From: Ceratotherium simum simum | Lineage: Eukaryota; Chordata; Mammalia; Perissodactyla; Rhinocerotidae | Direction of reading: 5' to 3' | Assembly: GCF_000283155.1 (NCBI RefSeq) | Contig: NW_004454225.1 | Span: 5,788,058-5,852,057, forward strand | DNA length: 64,000 bases | Shown here: piece after piece, positions 22,761-33,573 of the stretch | How the letters are laid out: each line of letters starts with the position of its first letter | How positions within the stretch are numbered: the stretch's first letter is position 1 | The notes under the pieces: generated by a model | Told to the model about the DNA's origin: nothing | The model's input: only the letters and a program-made list of their open reading frames with translations | Databases searched by the model: none | Program-made: the position numbers and the translations under genes

Positions 22761-22870
22761 TAGGGTGACCAACTGTCCCGTTTGCCAGGGAATAGAGGGG
22801 TTTCTGGGACATGAGTCTTTCAGTGCTATAACCCGACAGTCTGGACATACTGGGACAATTGGTCACCCTA
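22761..22870. mobile_element. short palindromic hAT-type MITE
   Basis: Inverted termini TAGGGTGACCAACTGTCCCG and its partner ending ATTGGTCACCCTA enclose about 110 bp. The flanks GTTGGATC (22753-22760) and GTTGCATC (22871-22878) are an 8-bp target duplication with one mismatch, typical of hAT. Removing the element restores continuous L1 text. Confidence 0.85.
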
Positions 22871-23647
22871 GTTGCATCTATAGTAATCTCTCCTCTTTCT
22901 TTCCTGTTAGTGATTTATCAATTTTGTCCGTCTTTTCAAAGAAAGCCTTTTCATTTTCATGTCATTGATTTCTGCTCTTTATTATTTCCTTCCTTTTTTC
23001 TTTTGAGTTTAATTTGCTATCCTTTTCCTAGCATCATGATATGAATATTTAAATCGTTGGTTTTCAGCCTTTCTCCTTTTCTAAGACATGTGTTTAAGGC
23101 TATAAATACCCCTCTAAGCACGGTTGTATCTGCATCCTCCAAGTTCTGACATGCTAGATTTTACTTAGCATTCAATTCAAAATCATACCTGAATTTCCAT
23201 TGTGATTTTTTTTTTGACCCACAGATTATAGGGAACTATATTAATTTCCAAACATTTGGGCATTTTCTAGCATATTTTGATTATTTATTTCTAGCTTAAT
23301 TCCACTGTGGTCAGAGAACAGACAAGTAAGATTTCAATTTGTTGAAATTTGTTGAGACTTACTTTATGGCACACCATATGATCAGTTTGGTGAACATTCT
23401 ATGTGCACTTGAATATAATGTGTATTTTGCAGTTGTTTAGTGAAGTTGTTCAGTTTTTAAATTAGGTCAAGTTTGTTAACTGTGTTGTTGACATCTTCCA
23501 TTTCTCTGCTAATTTTTTTGTTGTTGCTGTTTGTTCCTTCAGTTTCCAAGAGAGATGACACTATCAATTGCACTACATTGTGTGTGGGTCTGCTGGCAAA
23601 GAATTAATTCAGTTTTCATTTATCTGAAAATGTGTTTATTCACCTTC

Positions 23648-23891
23648 TTTTTTTTTTTGTGAGGAACATTAGTCCTGAGCTAACATCTGTTGCCAATCCT
23701 CCTCTTTTTGCTGAGGAAGATTGGCCCTGGGCTAACATCTGTGCCCATCTTCCTCTACTTTATATGTGGGACGCCGCCACAGCACGGCTCGATAAGTGGT
23801 GTGTAGGTCCATGCCCAGAATCCGAACCTGCAAACCCTGGGCCACTGAAGCAGAGCACGCAAACTTAACCACTATGCCACTGGGCCGGCCC
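23648..23891 (-). mobile_element. ERE-type SINE (antisense) in L1
   Basis: T-rich head, the 'gaggaacattagtcctgagctaacat' module repeated, and a terminal 'cactgggccggcc'. TCACCTTC at 23640-23647 and 23892-23899 is an exact 8-base part of the target-site duplication. Confidence 0.92.
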
Positions 23892-24446
23892 TCACCTTCA
23901 TTTTTAAAGGATAATTTTCCTGAGTATAGAACTTTAAGTTTGCAGTTATTTTTGTTCAGTATCTTAAAGATTCCCTTTAGTTACATTCTGGCTTCTAGCA
24001 TTTCTGTTGCAAAGTCTTCTGTCTGTGTAATTGTTATTCTTTTGAAAGTAATGTGTCTTTTCTTTTCTCTGGAAGTTTTAAAGATGTACCTATGTGTGGT
24101 TTTCTTTGTCTTTATCCTGCTCAGGTTTTGTAGCATATCTTGAATCTGTGGCTTAACGTCTTTCATCAGTTTTGGAACATTCTCAGCCAATGTCTCTTCA
24201 AATCTTGCTCTGCCATATTTTTTCTTCTCCTTCTGTCTAAGAACCACAAGTCCCTATTCGTATAACACTAGGACAAATGTTTTTTAAAGTACATTCTGTG
24301 GCTCCTTATTTGTAATCTCCAGGATTATCTCACTACATTATTTTTTAAAGTATGCTTTGGAAGATCTATTTAAAATAACATCTAACACGTCCAACACCAA
24401 AAAGTGTAATGACGTGGCACTAGGAATTTACTAATCTGTGTTAAAT

Positions 24447-24476
24447 TTCTCCCTCTCTCTCTTTCTCTCTCTCTAG
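24447..24476. repeat. (CT)n tract
   Basis: Short CT/TTCT simple repeat at the L1 edge. Confidence 0.8.
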
Positions 24477-24854
24477 TTCCATCAGTTGTCCTCTTGTTCA
24501 AAACCAGCAATAGCTGAGATAATTTGTTGTTCAAAATGAAGTAACAGAGACCAAGCTGCTACATGACTGTAAGGATTTCAGTTTTTAGTAACACTCTATT
24601 CTCAGGGAAAATTTTAGGTGAAAAACTCTGACTAATAGTTGGCTGTGTGAGCAAACATGGTATTCTAGTAGGGACTTATTGTCTTTTGAACTGACCTGAA
24701 CTCAATAGTGAAGCATAAGTGGTGCACGATTGGGTCAACATAGTGCAGAAACAGGAAACTCAAAATCGTCGCTTATTTCCTTGCACACAAGGATAATTTT
24801 CCCATGTGTTTAAACGGCTGATTAGATCAGTCTGTCATGACACTCTGTCGCGTC

Positions 24855-24874
24855 TTTTTTTTTTTTTTTTTTTT
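24855..24874. repeat. poly(T) run
   Basis: Twenty consecutive T residues in unique sequence. No SINE body adjoins it. Confidence 0.9.
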
Positions 24875-24879
24875 CTTCT

Positions 24880-26455
24880 TAATGGCACTTTCACTCCAAA
24901 GTGTTTTCCCTGCTCCTGGAAATTTTTCACTTCCCTGTGAAGAGTTAACTTGGATTTTTTTTACAAGAATCTAAATTCACCTCACTTGTGTATTGTCCTC
25001 TGAGCCCGTAAAGTCCATTAGATTAGGTTTGATCTTTGTTCAAACAGACCAGAGTTCTGTACTGTGATAGTGGCCCCAAGGAGGAGTTTGTAGGAGGAGA
25101 TTGTTATCTTCCTTGACCAGCCCTTCCTAAGAGCATTCATGGTTTCCCTGGATGCCCCCTAGTGGGTCTACTGTTAACGGGGCTGAACCTATTACCTCAT
25201 CTACGATACCATTCAGCATCACTGGAACCAGTAAGACTCAGTGCCCAAGAAATTGTTAGAGTCTCTACTACTTTTCCCATTGCAAGAATCTGCTGCTCAA
25301 AACCCTCGATGTTAATCTGGAGAAGCCAACCATGGGAAGTTGGGGCAAATATTTTTACACATACGATATCCAGCAGACAGCTCATTCCCTTGGTAATCAA
25401 GAAGAAACTCGGGGCTGATGAGGAGCTGTGCTTCGCCCTCCAGGCTTTGAGGATTCAGAGCTACATTCCACCACAATTCTGTACCCCCAGGAGACCGGGC
25501 TCTAAAGTTGAGCCTGTAACATTTCATGGTAATTGATAATGATGTTATAAATGGAAGTTATGCCTTCATGTGGAGAAATAAACAGCAGGAACTGATTAAC
25601 CCCTAAGAAGTTAAGTCCTTTTTTCCACCTTGTCTATTAATAAAGATGGAAGGAAGAGGAAGCACGTGACACAGACACATAATTCATCTAACTGGCAGCT
25701 GAGAATGTCCAGGGGAAATCTGCGGGGAGAGAATTCTCTGACTGCCATCGTTTTGGTGGCCTCCTAAAATGCACACCAGGCTCTCCCGAGCTGTCCTTAG
25801 GAGAAAAAAAAAATTAAGGAAAAATAAATGAGGTATAAGTAGCTCTTTTGGAAAAGTTACTGCAGTTATTTTTTCCTTACTAAAATAGATGCTTTCTCTC
25901 TCCGACATTTACCTTGACAGATGACGCAGCTGCTCGTTTTAGTTCAATCAGCCAGAAACTAAATTGCACATTTTAAACATTGTCGCTACAAATAATTGAT
26001 TATCATTTGTAAACAGGGGGCCGTTTTCGTACCTATTTTAGGATCGTACGTGGAGAGAGATTATCTACAGGCTCCCTGGAGCATCTCTGCATGTTTCCAT
26101 TCCCCGCTAGTGCACTAATCCACTATTAAGCTCTTAATTTCCTTTAATAGTTACTAGTTGTCTCCTGTCATGGAAACAGGAATCAAAATCCACTTATCTT
26201 GCTCCTCAACAAGATTCTATAGTGTAGAATACCGGCATTTAGAATTTTAATGAATTTTGCCCTCCAAACATGGTATTGCAGCAATCTTAGAAGAATGGCC
26301 CACCCTCTGGAATAAAGAAGCAGTTAGAAAATAGCAATTTCTTGTTTCATACACCTGGGCCACTCGCAAACCCCCGACAATCACAAGTAATTCTCTTTGC
26401 TAAGAGCCAGGATCTTGGAACAGCTGGTAATTAGTGCTGTTTAGCATTTAATTCG
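24880..26455. other. gene-free intergenic stretch
   Basis: No recognised repeat or gene. A 124-codon open frame at 25162-25536 opens with GTG and has no splice context. The region 25980-26180 reads like ordinary AT-rich unique DNA. Confidence 0.4.
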
Positions 26456-26459
26456 CCTT

Positions 26460-26590
26460 TAGTTAGGTAACAAGCATTTATTGATTACCGGATAGGAGTG
26501 GAGCGCAGTGCTAAGCACTGTATGGAGAGAGTGGTGAATGAAGCACAGTCTCGACTTATAGTCTACTTGGGGCTGAAAATGCCTACTTTG
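26460..26590 (-). mobile_element. MIR/L2-type old repeat (antisense)
   Basis: The phrases 'aacaagcatttattgattacc', 'cagtgctaagcactgtatgg' and 'gactagt'-like decayed text follow the common ancient repeat that begins with the 'cattTattgagcacc' motif. Confidence 0.5.
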
Positions 26591-26599
26591 GAGAGGAAA

Positions 26600-28595
26600 C
26601 TTGAAAACAGGGACAAAATGTTTTCTTAACAAAGGTAAACCAATATACTATTATGGCGAATTATTACTCTTTCAGAATTCAAGATTCTAACTCGTGGCAC
26701 ACTCCATTCTAAGGAGAAAGGTACTTGTTGCCACGTCTTGTTGCATGGCGGGAATGGGGACACACCAGGCACTCATTCTCTGGGCTAAGGAAGGTTCCGG
26801 CCTTCTCCTCCTCTGGAGAGCCCCAAGTGTGGTAGGGACCCAGAAGAGAGGTAGCCATCAGCCACTGAAAATGAGTCTGTCTGCTGTCATTGGCAGCCCT
26901 CGTAATGTCTTCAGTAAAAATGGAAGCCCGGGTACCTATGGACCACAGCGTCCGTCAGCTAGGATTAATTCATGACGGCCTCATGGAGATGGAGTTTTAA
27001 GGCCAGCTTGAGGCGGGGGTGGGGCCCACGAGTGGCAGCACTTAGAAATAGCAGGGAAGGCTTTCCAAGAGGGCAAAATGGCCCACCAAAGTTGGGGGAG
27101 AGGATGTCAGGTGTGTAGGTCAGGGCCTCAGAGTGAGCAGTGTGGCCAGAACAGAGAGGACCTGTGTGGTGAGTCACAAACGATGTGCTTGCAGAGTCTG
27201 GGACTGTTGAGATGATCAGGCAAGCCTGAATTCAGCAGACAGTGGGAATGTTCCGATCATCAACACTTCACTGACCCTTCTCTTATGAGCTAACTTCTTG
27301 ACACCAAGGAAAGTGCAAGAGATATGTCCCTAGCCTCGAGCAGCAGATGGTCGCTGGGTCCAGGGTATGTTCTGAGAGGAGCAGTAGCTGCCCCCGCCCC
27401 CAGCAGTGGTGGGAGTTGGAGGGAAACGTCAGGAGGTTCTTGGAGCAGACCATAAAATCAAAGCCTAAATCAGTGTGACCCAGGTTAAGTAAGGGGATGG
27501 CAATCAGGCTGAGGGAACAGTCTGAGTGGAGCACAGAGGCCCAAACAGTCATTGGTTCTTGAGCAACTGTATTTGAGTTAAAAATGTTTTATCTGGAAAT
27601 TGCATGTACTGTGGATTGTAAAGGAGACAGTTGAGAGGAACAATGGGAGAAAAAACACTTTAACCAATTCACTTAAGTTTTATGCAGACGGATAAGATCG
27701 GAGATGAGAGTCTTACTGGCGCTGTTGGGAGGCTCTCCTGCGGAGATGGCCTTGCTTGCCATATTTCAAGACTTCCGTTCCCAGCTGGTGCCCATATTCC
27801 CACCACGGGTATATGTAAAGATGACAACTTTAAAGAGGGTAAAATGCATTTTCTGGTTGATTTTTATATTTTAAACACATTTAGCATTCTCTAGTTTTTA
27901 AAGAACGCTTTTAATAGAGCACAGATTCCTTCCGTCAATGGTGAGGGGACAGATTTAGGGACGGCAGCTCAGACATCCGGTGCCAACTAGCTTACAGGGA
28001 TCCAAGTGTGAGAATCAAATTGTCATTTGATGTGTAGACTTGGCAGAGGCTCAGCACGCCTTGGAGATGGAGGTTGTGGGCCCAAGCTGTGTGACAGGTG
28101 CTTCTGGAGCTAATTCTCTTTGCCCTTCCTGGCAAAGTCCATCACCGGCTAAACATTCACGGCCTCCCCCACTCATCAGCTCCTCTCCAGTTGAGTCTAT
28201 AGACAATCTGACCACTGAAGAGTCACAGAATGTTCGAGCTGGGTGGAATTTCAAGACACCTGGTCTGAGACTTCTTCATTATGAGATGAAAAGGGGTTCC
28301 TCTGTGGTCCCACCAAGAGTGGCAGAACTGGGGGCCTGATTCATTTTAGTGAATCCTATTCCTTCCCACCTGGCATGCCCCTCTCTGGCTCCTGCCCTAT
28401 CTCCATCCCACCTGTTTCCAGACCCAGCTCATGCCCCATTTCTTACATTAAGCAGTCTCCCTGATCTCCTTGCTTTGAATCTCCGCGGTGCCGGCTCTCT
28501 GCACCACCCCTTTTGTTTCCGTTTGTCACAGAGGTGTGCATTCAACTGGGCCCCAGCAGTGTTCCACTGGAGACACCAGGAAAGCTCACTGAGCC
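26600..28595. other. gene-free intergenic stretch with weak L2-like text
   Basis: Antisense L2-like words appear between about 26990 and 27560 ('gagatggagttttaaggccag', 'gaaggctttccaagaggg') and possibly sense L2 at 28350-28480. They are too decayed to bound. No exon was found. Confidence 0.35.
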
Positions 28596-28599
28596 CTAA

Positions 28600-28770
28600 A
28601 CTGAAGACTTTAGGAGGCAGAAGAAACCTTAGAGACCATCTACCACAAATCATCCATTTGACAGATACATAGACTAAGGCTCAGAGAGGGCAGGTGGTTT
28701 GCCTGGTGACACAGCCAATCAAAGACAAAGCCAGGACTTTAGAACCCAGGTCCTCAGATCCCCCACAGGC
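28600..28770 (-). mobile_element. MIR SINE (antisense)
   Basis: Contains 'cttagagaccatctaccac', 'catttgacagatacatagac', 'gctcagagagggcaggtgg' and 'gaacccaggtcctcag' in antisense MIR order. Confidence 0.75.
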
Positions 28771-28889
28771 CTCTGTCCACGTGTACTTGGGTAATAAATG
28801 AGAGCAGAGTCCCAAGAGAACAGAATAGCGGGGAGCTCCACTTGAAGGGGAGAATTACCGAAATTGTGTGTGTCTCCTGGGCCCAGCAC

Positions 28890-29720
28890 AGGGCGTTACC
28901 GAGCAGATGTTCAATAAACGCAGAGTAAAGAGAGGGAGGGAGAGAGGGGTCAATGGGCGTGCCCAGTGAAGGATGTGGGTGGTTCTCATGGGCACCATGT
29001 TTCTGGCTTCGGGACAGAGGGAGACAGCACTGGAAACAGTCTGTCCCACGGCTATGCCTCAATCTGGGAAGCCAGTGACCCGTCAGGAAGGGTGTTCCAG
29101 AGGAGGGGAAGAGCACACACGACCAGGGCAAGGACTGTTGGCAGCAAGAAACAGAGGTGCAGAAGCAAGGGCAGGGGCACAGGGTGGTGGGTCAGGCTGA
29201 GAAGGAGACCCGCCTGGGTCTTGCTGGGAAGACACAGCCTCCAAGGGCAGAGCCGGGAGTGGTGTATGGAAGCTACTGGGTGGGTGGTTTTCAGAAAAGA
29301 CGAAATACATTCTAACAATGAAAGATGTCATCCATTCAGCAATTATTAGGCACTGATTACATGCCAAACTCCTACCTAAGAAAAGACGGACATAGCATGA
29401 CCCTGCCTTCAGGGGGTCACTGTCCACAGGGAGACAACTGCAGAGCAGTGAGGTGGGTGGATGAGAGAGGAAAGCAGGGGACGCCCGAGAGGAGAGGGGG
29501 ATTTCACTAGGTGAAGGCAGGGCTGGGCGTCCCAGGCAGAGGGCCAGAGATGAGGGCAGCCCCAGGCTGGGGCGGGGCCTGCAGAAGTGGCTGGAGAGCA
29601 AGGGCATGGCTGCCCCTGGAGGTGGTGAGCTTGCCAGGATGTCAGACGGCATTCTTCAGCTGGGTGAGGCTGGACCGTCTGGCCAACATGCCACCCCGGT
29701 CTGAAAATCCTTGTTCTACA
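28890..29720 (-). mobile_element. L2-like fragments (antisense)
   Basis: Purine-rich antisense L2 phrases occur at 29080-29180 ('ggaagggtgttccagaggagg', 'gcagaagcaagggcagggg') and again at 29390-29620. They are interrupted by 'cattcagcaattattaggcac' near 29335. Boundaries are poor. Confidence 0.45.
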
Positions 29721-30024
29721 ACGAAGAGTGGAAGATGATGTCGCGTGAGGCCAAACTCTGTGGGAGGAGTGGAGGCCCGAGGACTCCCTCCACCCATTAC
29801 CAACAGCAGTAACCCCACTCAGAAAAGTGGTCAAACTGTCCCTCCCTTGGGACCTCCCGGGACAGGGACTTCGAATCTCGCCTGTACCCCCAATGCTGAG
29901 GGTGACATCACGGATCAAGGGACCTCTCAACGGTGCCCTGAGGAAGCCGGCTGTCCACTGTGACTCGCCAATAGGGGGCACCCGCCAGCAGTGCCCGGTA
30001 CAGACGATATATTTTGTGGATTGT

Positions 30025-30165
30025 ATTTATGCTTTCAAAGCCACTTCACTCTTGTTATGACCATCCTACGAAGTGAGCAGGACGAAGATGATCTCCATTG
30101 TGTAAATTATGACACTGGATCAGAGAAATGAAGTGACTTACCTGCTCAGGTGGGAGGGCCACCGA
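30025..30165 (-). mobile_element. MIR SINE (antisense)
   Basis: A decayed antisense MIR: 'gttatgaccatcctacgaag', 'tctccattgtgtaaattatg' and 'agaaatgaagtgacttacctg'. Confidence 0.55.
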
Positions 30166-30169
30166 ATCT

Positions 30170-30829
30170 GTGCTGGGAAGGCCTTCCTGGTCCTGGGTGC
30201 GTGCGGGGAAACAAATGTCACGCTCAACTGGCACCGACGTCAGAGCCAGGAAGACAGCACGGGGGTGGGCCCGGCCTGGTGAGGAGCTGTAGCTGAACGC
30301 TCCTGCTTGCAAGTAAAACCCAAAGCTGGTCCCCAAAATACTTTCTGGAATCTTACTGGTCTGTGAAGTGAAAAGGCCAGGCAGCCGCTGACTCACTGGA
30401 GGACCCTGACATTCAGGAATCCTCTGGCAGTTGTCTCACACAATTAGCAATCTGACGGGGCCTCTCTCAACTTCTCCGTCCATGCAGACGTTCCTCGCCC
30501 TCCTGGCCCCGCTCGAATCCCACTGCACCCTGATGCTATTCTGTCGGGCATTCCATTTTCCAAACCGGCTTTACCTGTAGGCAGCAGAGCACCTGTCGCC
30601 TTGAATTATTTCCCCCTTGTCTTAGCTCCGAGTGCACAGGCAGGAACCGTAGATCACTCAGTCCCCAGCACACGTGGCCCATGAACACTTAGAAGCCGAC
30701 TGTTAGGTCAGAAGGCACCTTGGAGACATTCTAACACAGCCCCCAGCCCTCATCTTGCGGACTGAGTGCATCACACAGCCAGTAAAGGCTCCCTCACCCT
30801 GGCCCTGCATCCAGTCACAGCCAGGGCAG
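30170..30829. other. gene-free intergenic stretch
   Basis: No exon, RNA gene or bounded repeat was recognised between the MIR and the L2. Confidence 0.4.
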
Positions 30830-31265
30830 CTTTTAGAAACACACACCAGGCAGCATTCCTTGATTAAAGCCTCCAGCGGCTTCCTATTTCTTAGTACAAA
30901 ATCCAAACTCTCCTGACCCTTAAGGCCCTCGTGAGCTGGCTCCTGCTACCCCTCCACACCTGGGTTCCTGTCACACCGGCACACTCCCCGGCTCTCCCCC
31001 AGAGGGCTCCAAGCCGGGGTCCATCCCTTCCTCCTGGCCTCCTCTGGTCCTTCCCGAGCATGTTGACTGGAGCCCTTACAGTCCGCTGGAGCCTGAATCC
31101 ACCTCAGGTTTTGCAATGATGATGTCGTCTCCCCACTCGAGTGTCAACGCCACGGAGGCCAGGCCTTCTCTGCTGCCGGCCATGCCCACGGCAGCACCCG
31201 CCGCGTCGCAGGTGCTCAAGTGCTCACCGCGTGAATGGCTCGAGTCCATAAAGAGGGGAGCCATC
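30830..31265 (+). mobile_element. L2 LINE 3' region
   Basis: Sense L2 text: 'ttaaagcctccagcggcttcc', 'aaggccctcgtgagctggctcc' and 'tgtcaacgccacggaggccagg'. It ends about 700 bp past the SULT4A1 poly(A) site. Confidence 0.7.
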
Positions 31266-31969
31266 AGCTCAGCAGGGCCGGGGAGACATGAATCACCAGC
31301 ACCCTGAAGACACGGCACTGCCCTGCCTCTGGACTCACTGACTTCACGTTTACTTTCTGCTTTAGTTTAGGTGATTTATGAATGATTCGGGAACAGTCCT
31401 CTGGGACACGGCAGACTGGATATTCCACTAACTAACCCGGGGTCTAGGGTAATTCCAGACACCAAAATAAATTCTGGGATCTCACCTGAGACCTAAGAGA
31501 AGTGGTCCATTTGAAAATAAGATTTTCAGAAAGCTCAAGTTTTATCAGGGAAAGCAACACCCTGGACTTGCCTCCCACGAGGACTCGGGAGGCGGACCGT
31601 GGAATTCTGTGGTGAAGCGCAATCAGCCAGGTCAGTCTCTCCACACCACCGGACACCACGCTGAAGACGAGAATTCCGAGGCACCCGGACCCCAGGGGCA
31701 CCAAACTCTCCCCCGTGCTTTTCTCCTTTTTCCCCCTCCTTTCTTCCACATCAGCTTAGAAAAGTTATCAAAGGTGAATGGACAGATAGCGAGGGGAATT
31801 CAACCCTTGGAATGTCTGAGTCCAAGTGAAACAGCCAAACCCAACGTGGGCCCAGGACCCTGTGCAGTCAGCCCTGAGGACAGGGTGTCAGCGGGCTCAC
31901 ACTCACGCTGCCCTGAGATGCTGAGGGGACCACGTGGGGCCCCTTCACCCGTCAGTACACGCTCGACAC
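31266..31969. other. intergenic stretch past the SULT4A1 3' end
   Basis: Nothing recognised. It separates the SULT4A1 poly(A) site from the L2. Confidence 0.4.
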
Positions 31970-33460
31970 AAGGCATGGGACGTGTCTTTATTAAAGATGC
32001 AAGCAAGCACAGAATTATCGTGTGTGGTGCTCAGTAATATCCATACAGTACTAAAAATAGAAAAATAGAAAAGAAATTTCACAGAAAGCAGCCTCCCTCA
32101 GAGATACACAGAAAAGGTGCTGCCAAGCCCACCATGCAGTGCCACGGACCACCCGCCCTGTTCAAGCTGCTCTCCTTCACAAACAGAAACATGAGCGTAT
32201 GTCTGCACCTCTCCAAAGACGGCAACACACAACAGAGACCCCTCACACAGCAGCGACCCCTCTGACCACCATCGGGCACTTCCCAGCCACGTACACAACC
32301 AAGACAACCCCACTCCTACCAGGGCGGCAATAGGCACACAAACTGGCTTCCGGCCCTGCAGCTACCAGGCTGCCTCTCCGCCTCTTCTCCAGCCAGATAA
32401 TGAGGCAGTTAGGGGGGCAATAAGGGCACCACCTCTATTCCCTCAGACACACCGAGGCACGGGGCGCGTGGAGACAGGCGAGTGAGTGAAGCATGGCGTT
32501 AAACTTGCAAAATGGTTCTCCCACAGCTGAGAGCCTCAGGTACAGACGGAACGACTGAATGACAGATAAAGACCCAGGAATCTTAGAAATTTACTACTCA
32601 GCATCTGCTTGCCAGCACGAGCAGCTTTCTGCTTTGGGGAACAAAAGTAAGACTGCGGAAGGAGACTCCAATTCCGAGCGCGTTTCATGTCTCTGTGGCG
32701 GGCTCTCCAGTCACTGTGGCGGACTCCCATCTGCTGGCCTCGCCGGGCAGGTTCCCTCATGGAATGTTCCACAGGCTCCTCTGTATCGGGCCTTTAGAGC
32801 CACCTGCTGGAAGTCTCTAGCAGAAGGGCATCCTTTCTGAAAATGCCCCAGTGGACGGTTTCTGCTTTATTTCAGGGAGGGTACAAAGAACTGAACTCCA
32901 TCGGAAGGAACAGGTTCCCCCCCACACCTCAACTCATCCTCTGCCCTCACCTTCATCTCAGAACCAGGTGAGGACCTCATGGCTGTGCCGTACAAAACAA
33001 AAATACAAAAATAAAGAGTCAACCCTGAGATCTTTCTACCATCCGGGCGTGGCTCGCTCCTGAGTCCCCTCGGAAATGAACTTTTATTTGGTTTACTGAC
33101 ATTTATTTAGATTTCCAGTGAAAAGCTCTATAAAATACAGTGAATAATGTGGGGGTGTACAAGGCAGACACTCTAGTCGCATATGTTACAGACTCTCTAC
33201 TATGGTACAGGCCCTCAGGACTGCTATCTTTACCACGTTGGTAACCAGACATGGAGAGACTTCAAATTGCAAAGGCGAGACAGCTGCTCTGGACTGGAAA
33301 CCATCCCACTTCCTCCAGCTTCTCCGCTGTTTCCCTCCCTCCCTTGGTCTTACACTGACTGCTTCCGGAGTTTGTCCAGCGAGTAACAGGTGTGTGCCTA
33401 CAGGACGTTAGCTAGGAGAGGGTCGGGTATTGTGAGCATGCAGGTTTGCTGTTGCCGTCA
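31970..33460 (-). other. SULT4A1: SULT4A1 3' UTR
   Basis: The segment follows the TAA stop on the minus strand and runs to a canonical poly(A) signal. The inferred length, about 1.5 kb, agrees with the long 3' UTR of the roughly 2.4-kb mammalian SULT4A1 message. Weaker internal A/T-rich sites near 33077 and 33104 could give shorter forms. The right limit is exact (stop codon); the left limit is an estimate of the cleavage point. Confidence 0.75.
31987..31992 (-). terminator. SULT4A1: SULT4A1 poly(A) signal
   Basis: AATAAA on the minus strand within 'ctttAATAAAgac', followed within about 20 bases by 'cgtcccatgcc', a usual distance for cleavage. Confidence 0.7.
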
Positions 33461-33573
33461 TTATAAATAAAAGTCAAACGTGAGGTCGCACTTCCCCATC
33501 TTCTGTTTATACACCAAGTCAAACTTCTCATTCATGGAGACGGTGAAGATGTCCTTCCACAGCCCAACTCTTC
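33461..33573 (-). CDS. SULT4A1: SULT4A1 exon 7 (last, coding part)
   Basis: The acceptor is 'gtttgtgtttcag' on the minus strand. The exon completes a split Gly codon and then encodes 36 residues, starting RVGLWKDIFTV and ending CDLTFDFYL before TAA (33463-33461). It holds the altered PAPS-binding loop and the KxxxTVxxxE dimer motif. Confidence 0.97.

Larger units (their letters stand above)
20440..24465 (-). mobile_element. L1 LINE (antisense), interrupted by four later insertions
   Basis: From the antisense 3' end ('gtttatccgttcatctgttga' near 20457) the text runs backwards through L1 3' UTR and ORF2. Examples are 'gcatttccctagtgaccaatg', 'gattattgtctttttgttgag' and 'cttgtgatctgcaaataatgag'. 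L1M-like antisense text continues to about 24460. Two antisense EREs, one sense ERE and one hAT MITE are nested inside, and the L1 text resumes across each. Several L1 copies may be joined here. Confidence 0.8.

Noticed and set aside
25162..25536. 124-codon plus-strand frame in unique intergenic DNA
   Set aside because: The first codon is GTG, the only ATG is well inside, and there is no promoter, splice site or recognised family.
29083..29981. Two minus-strand frames of about 190 codons
   Set aside because: They lie in decayed antisense L2-like sequence and have no splice or domain support.
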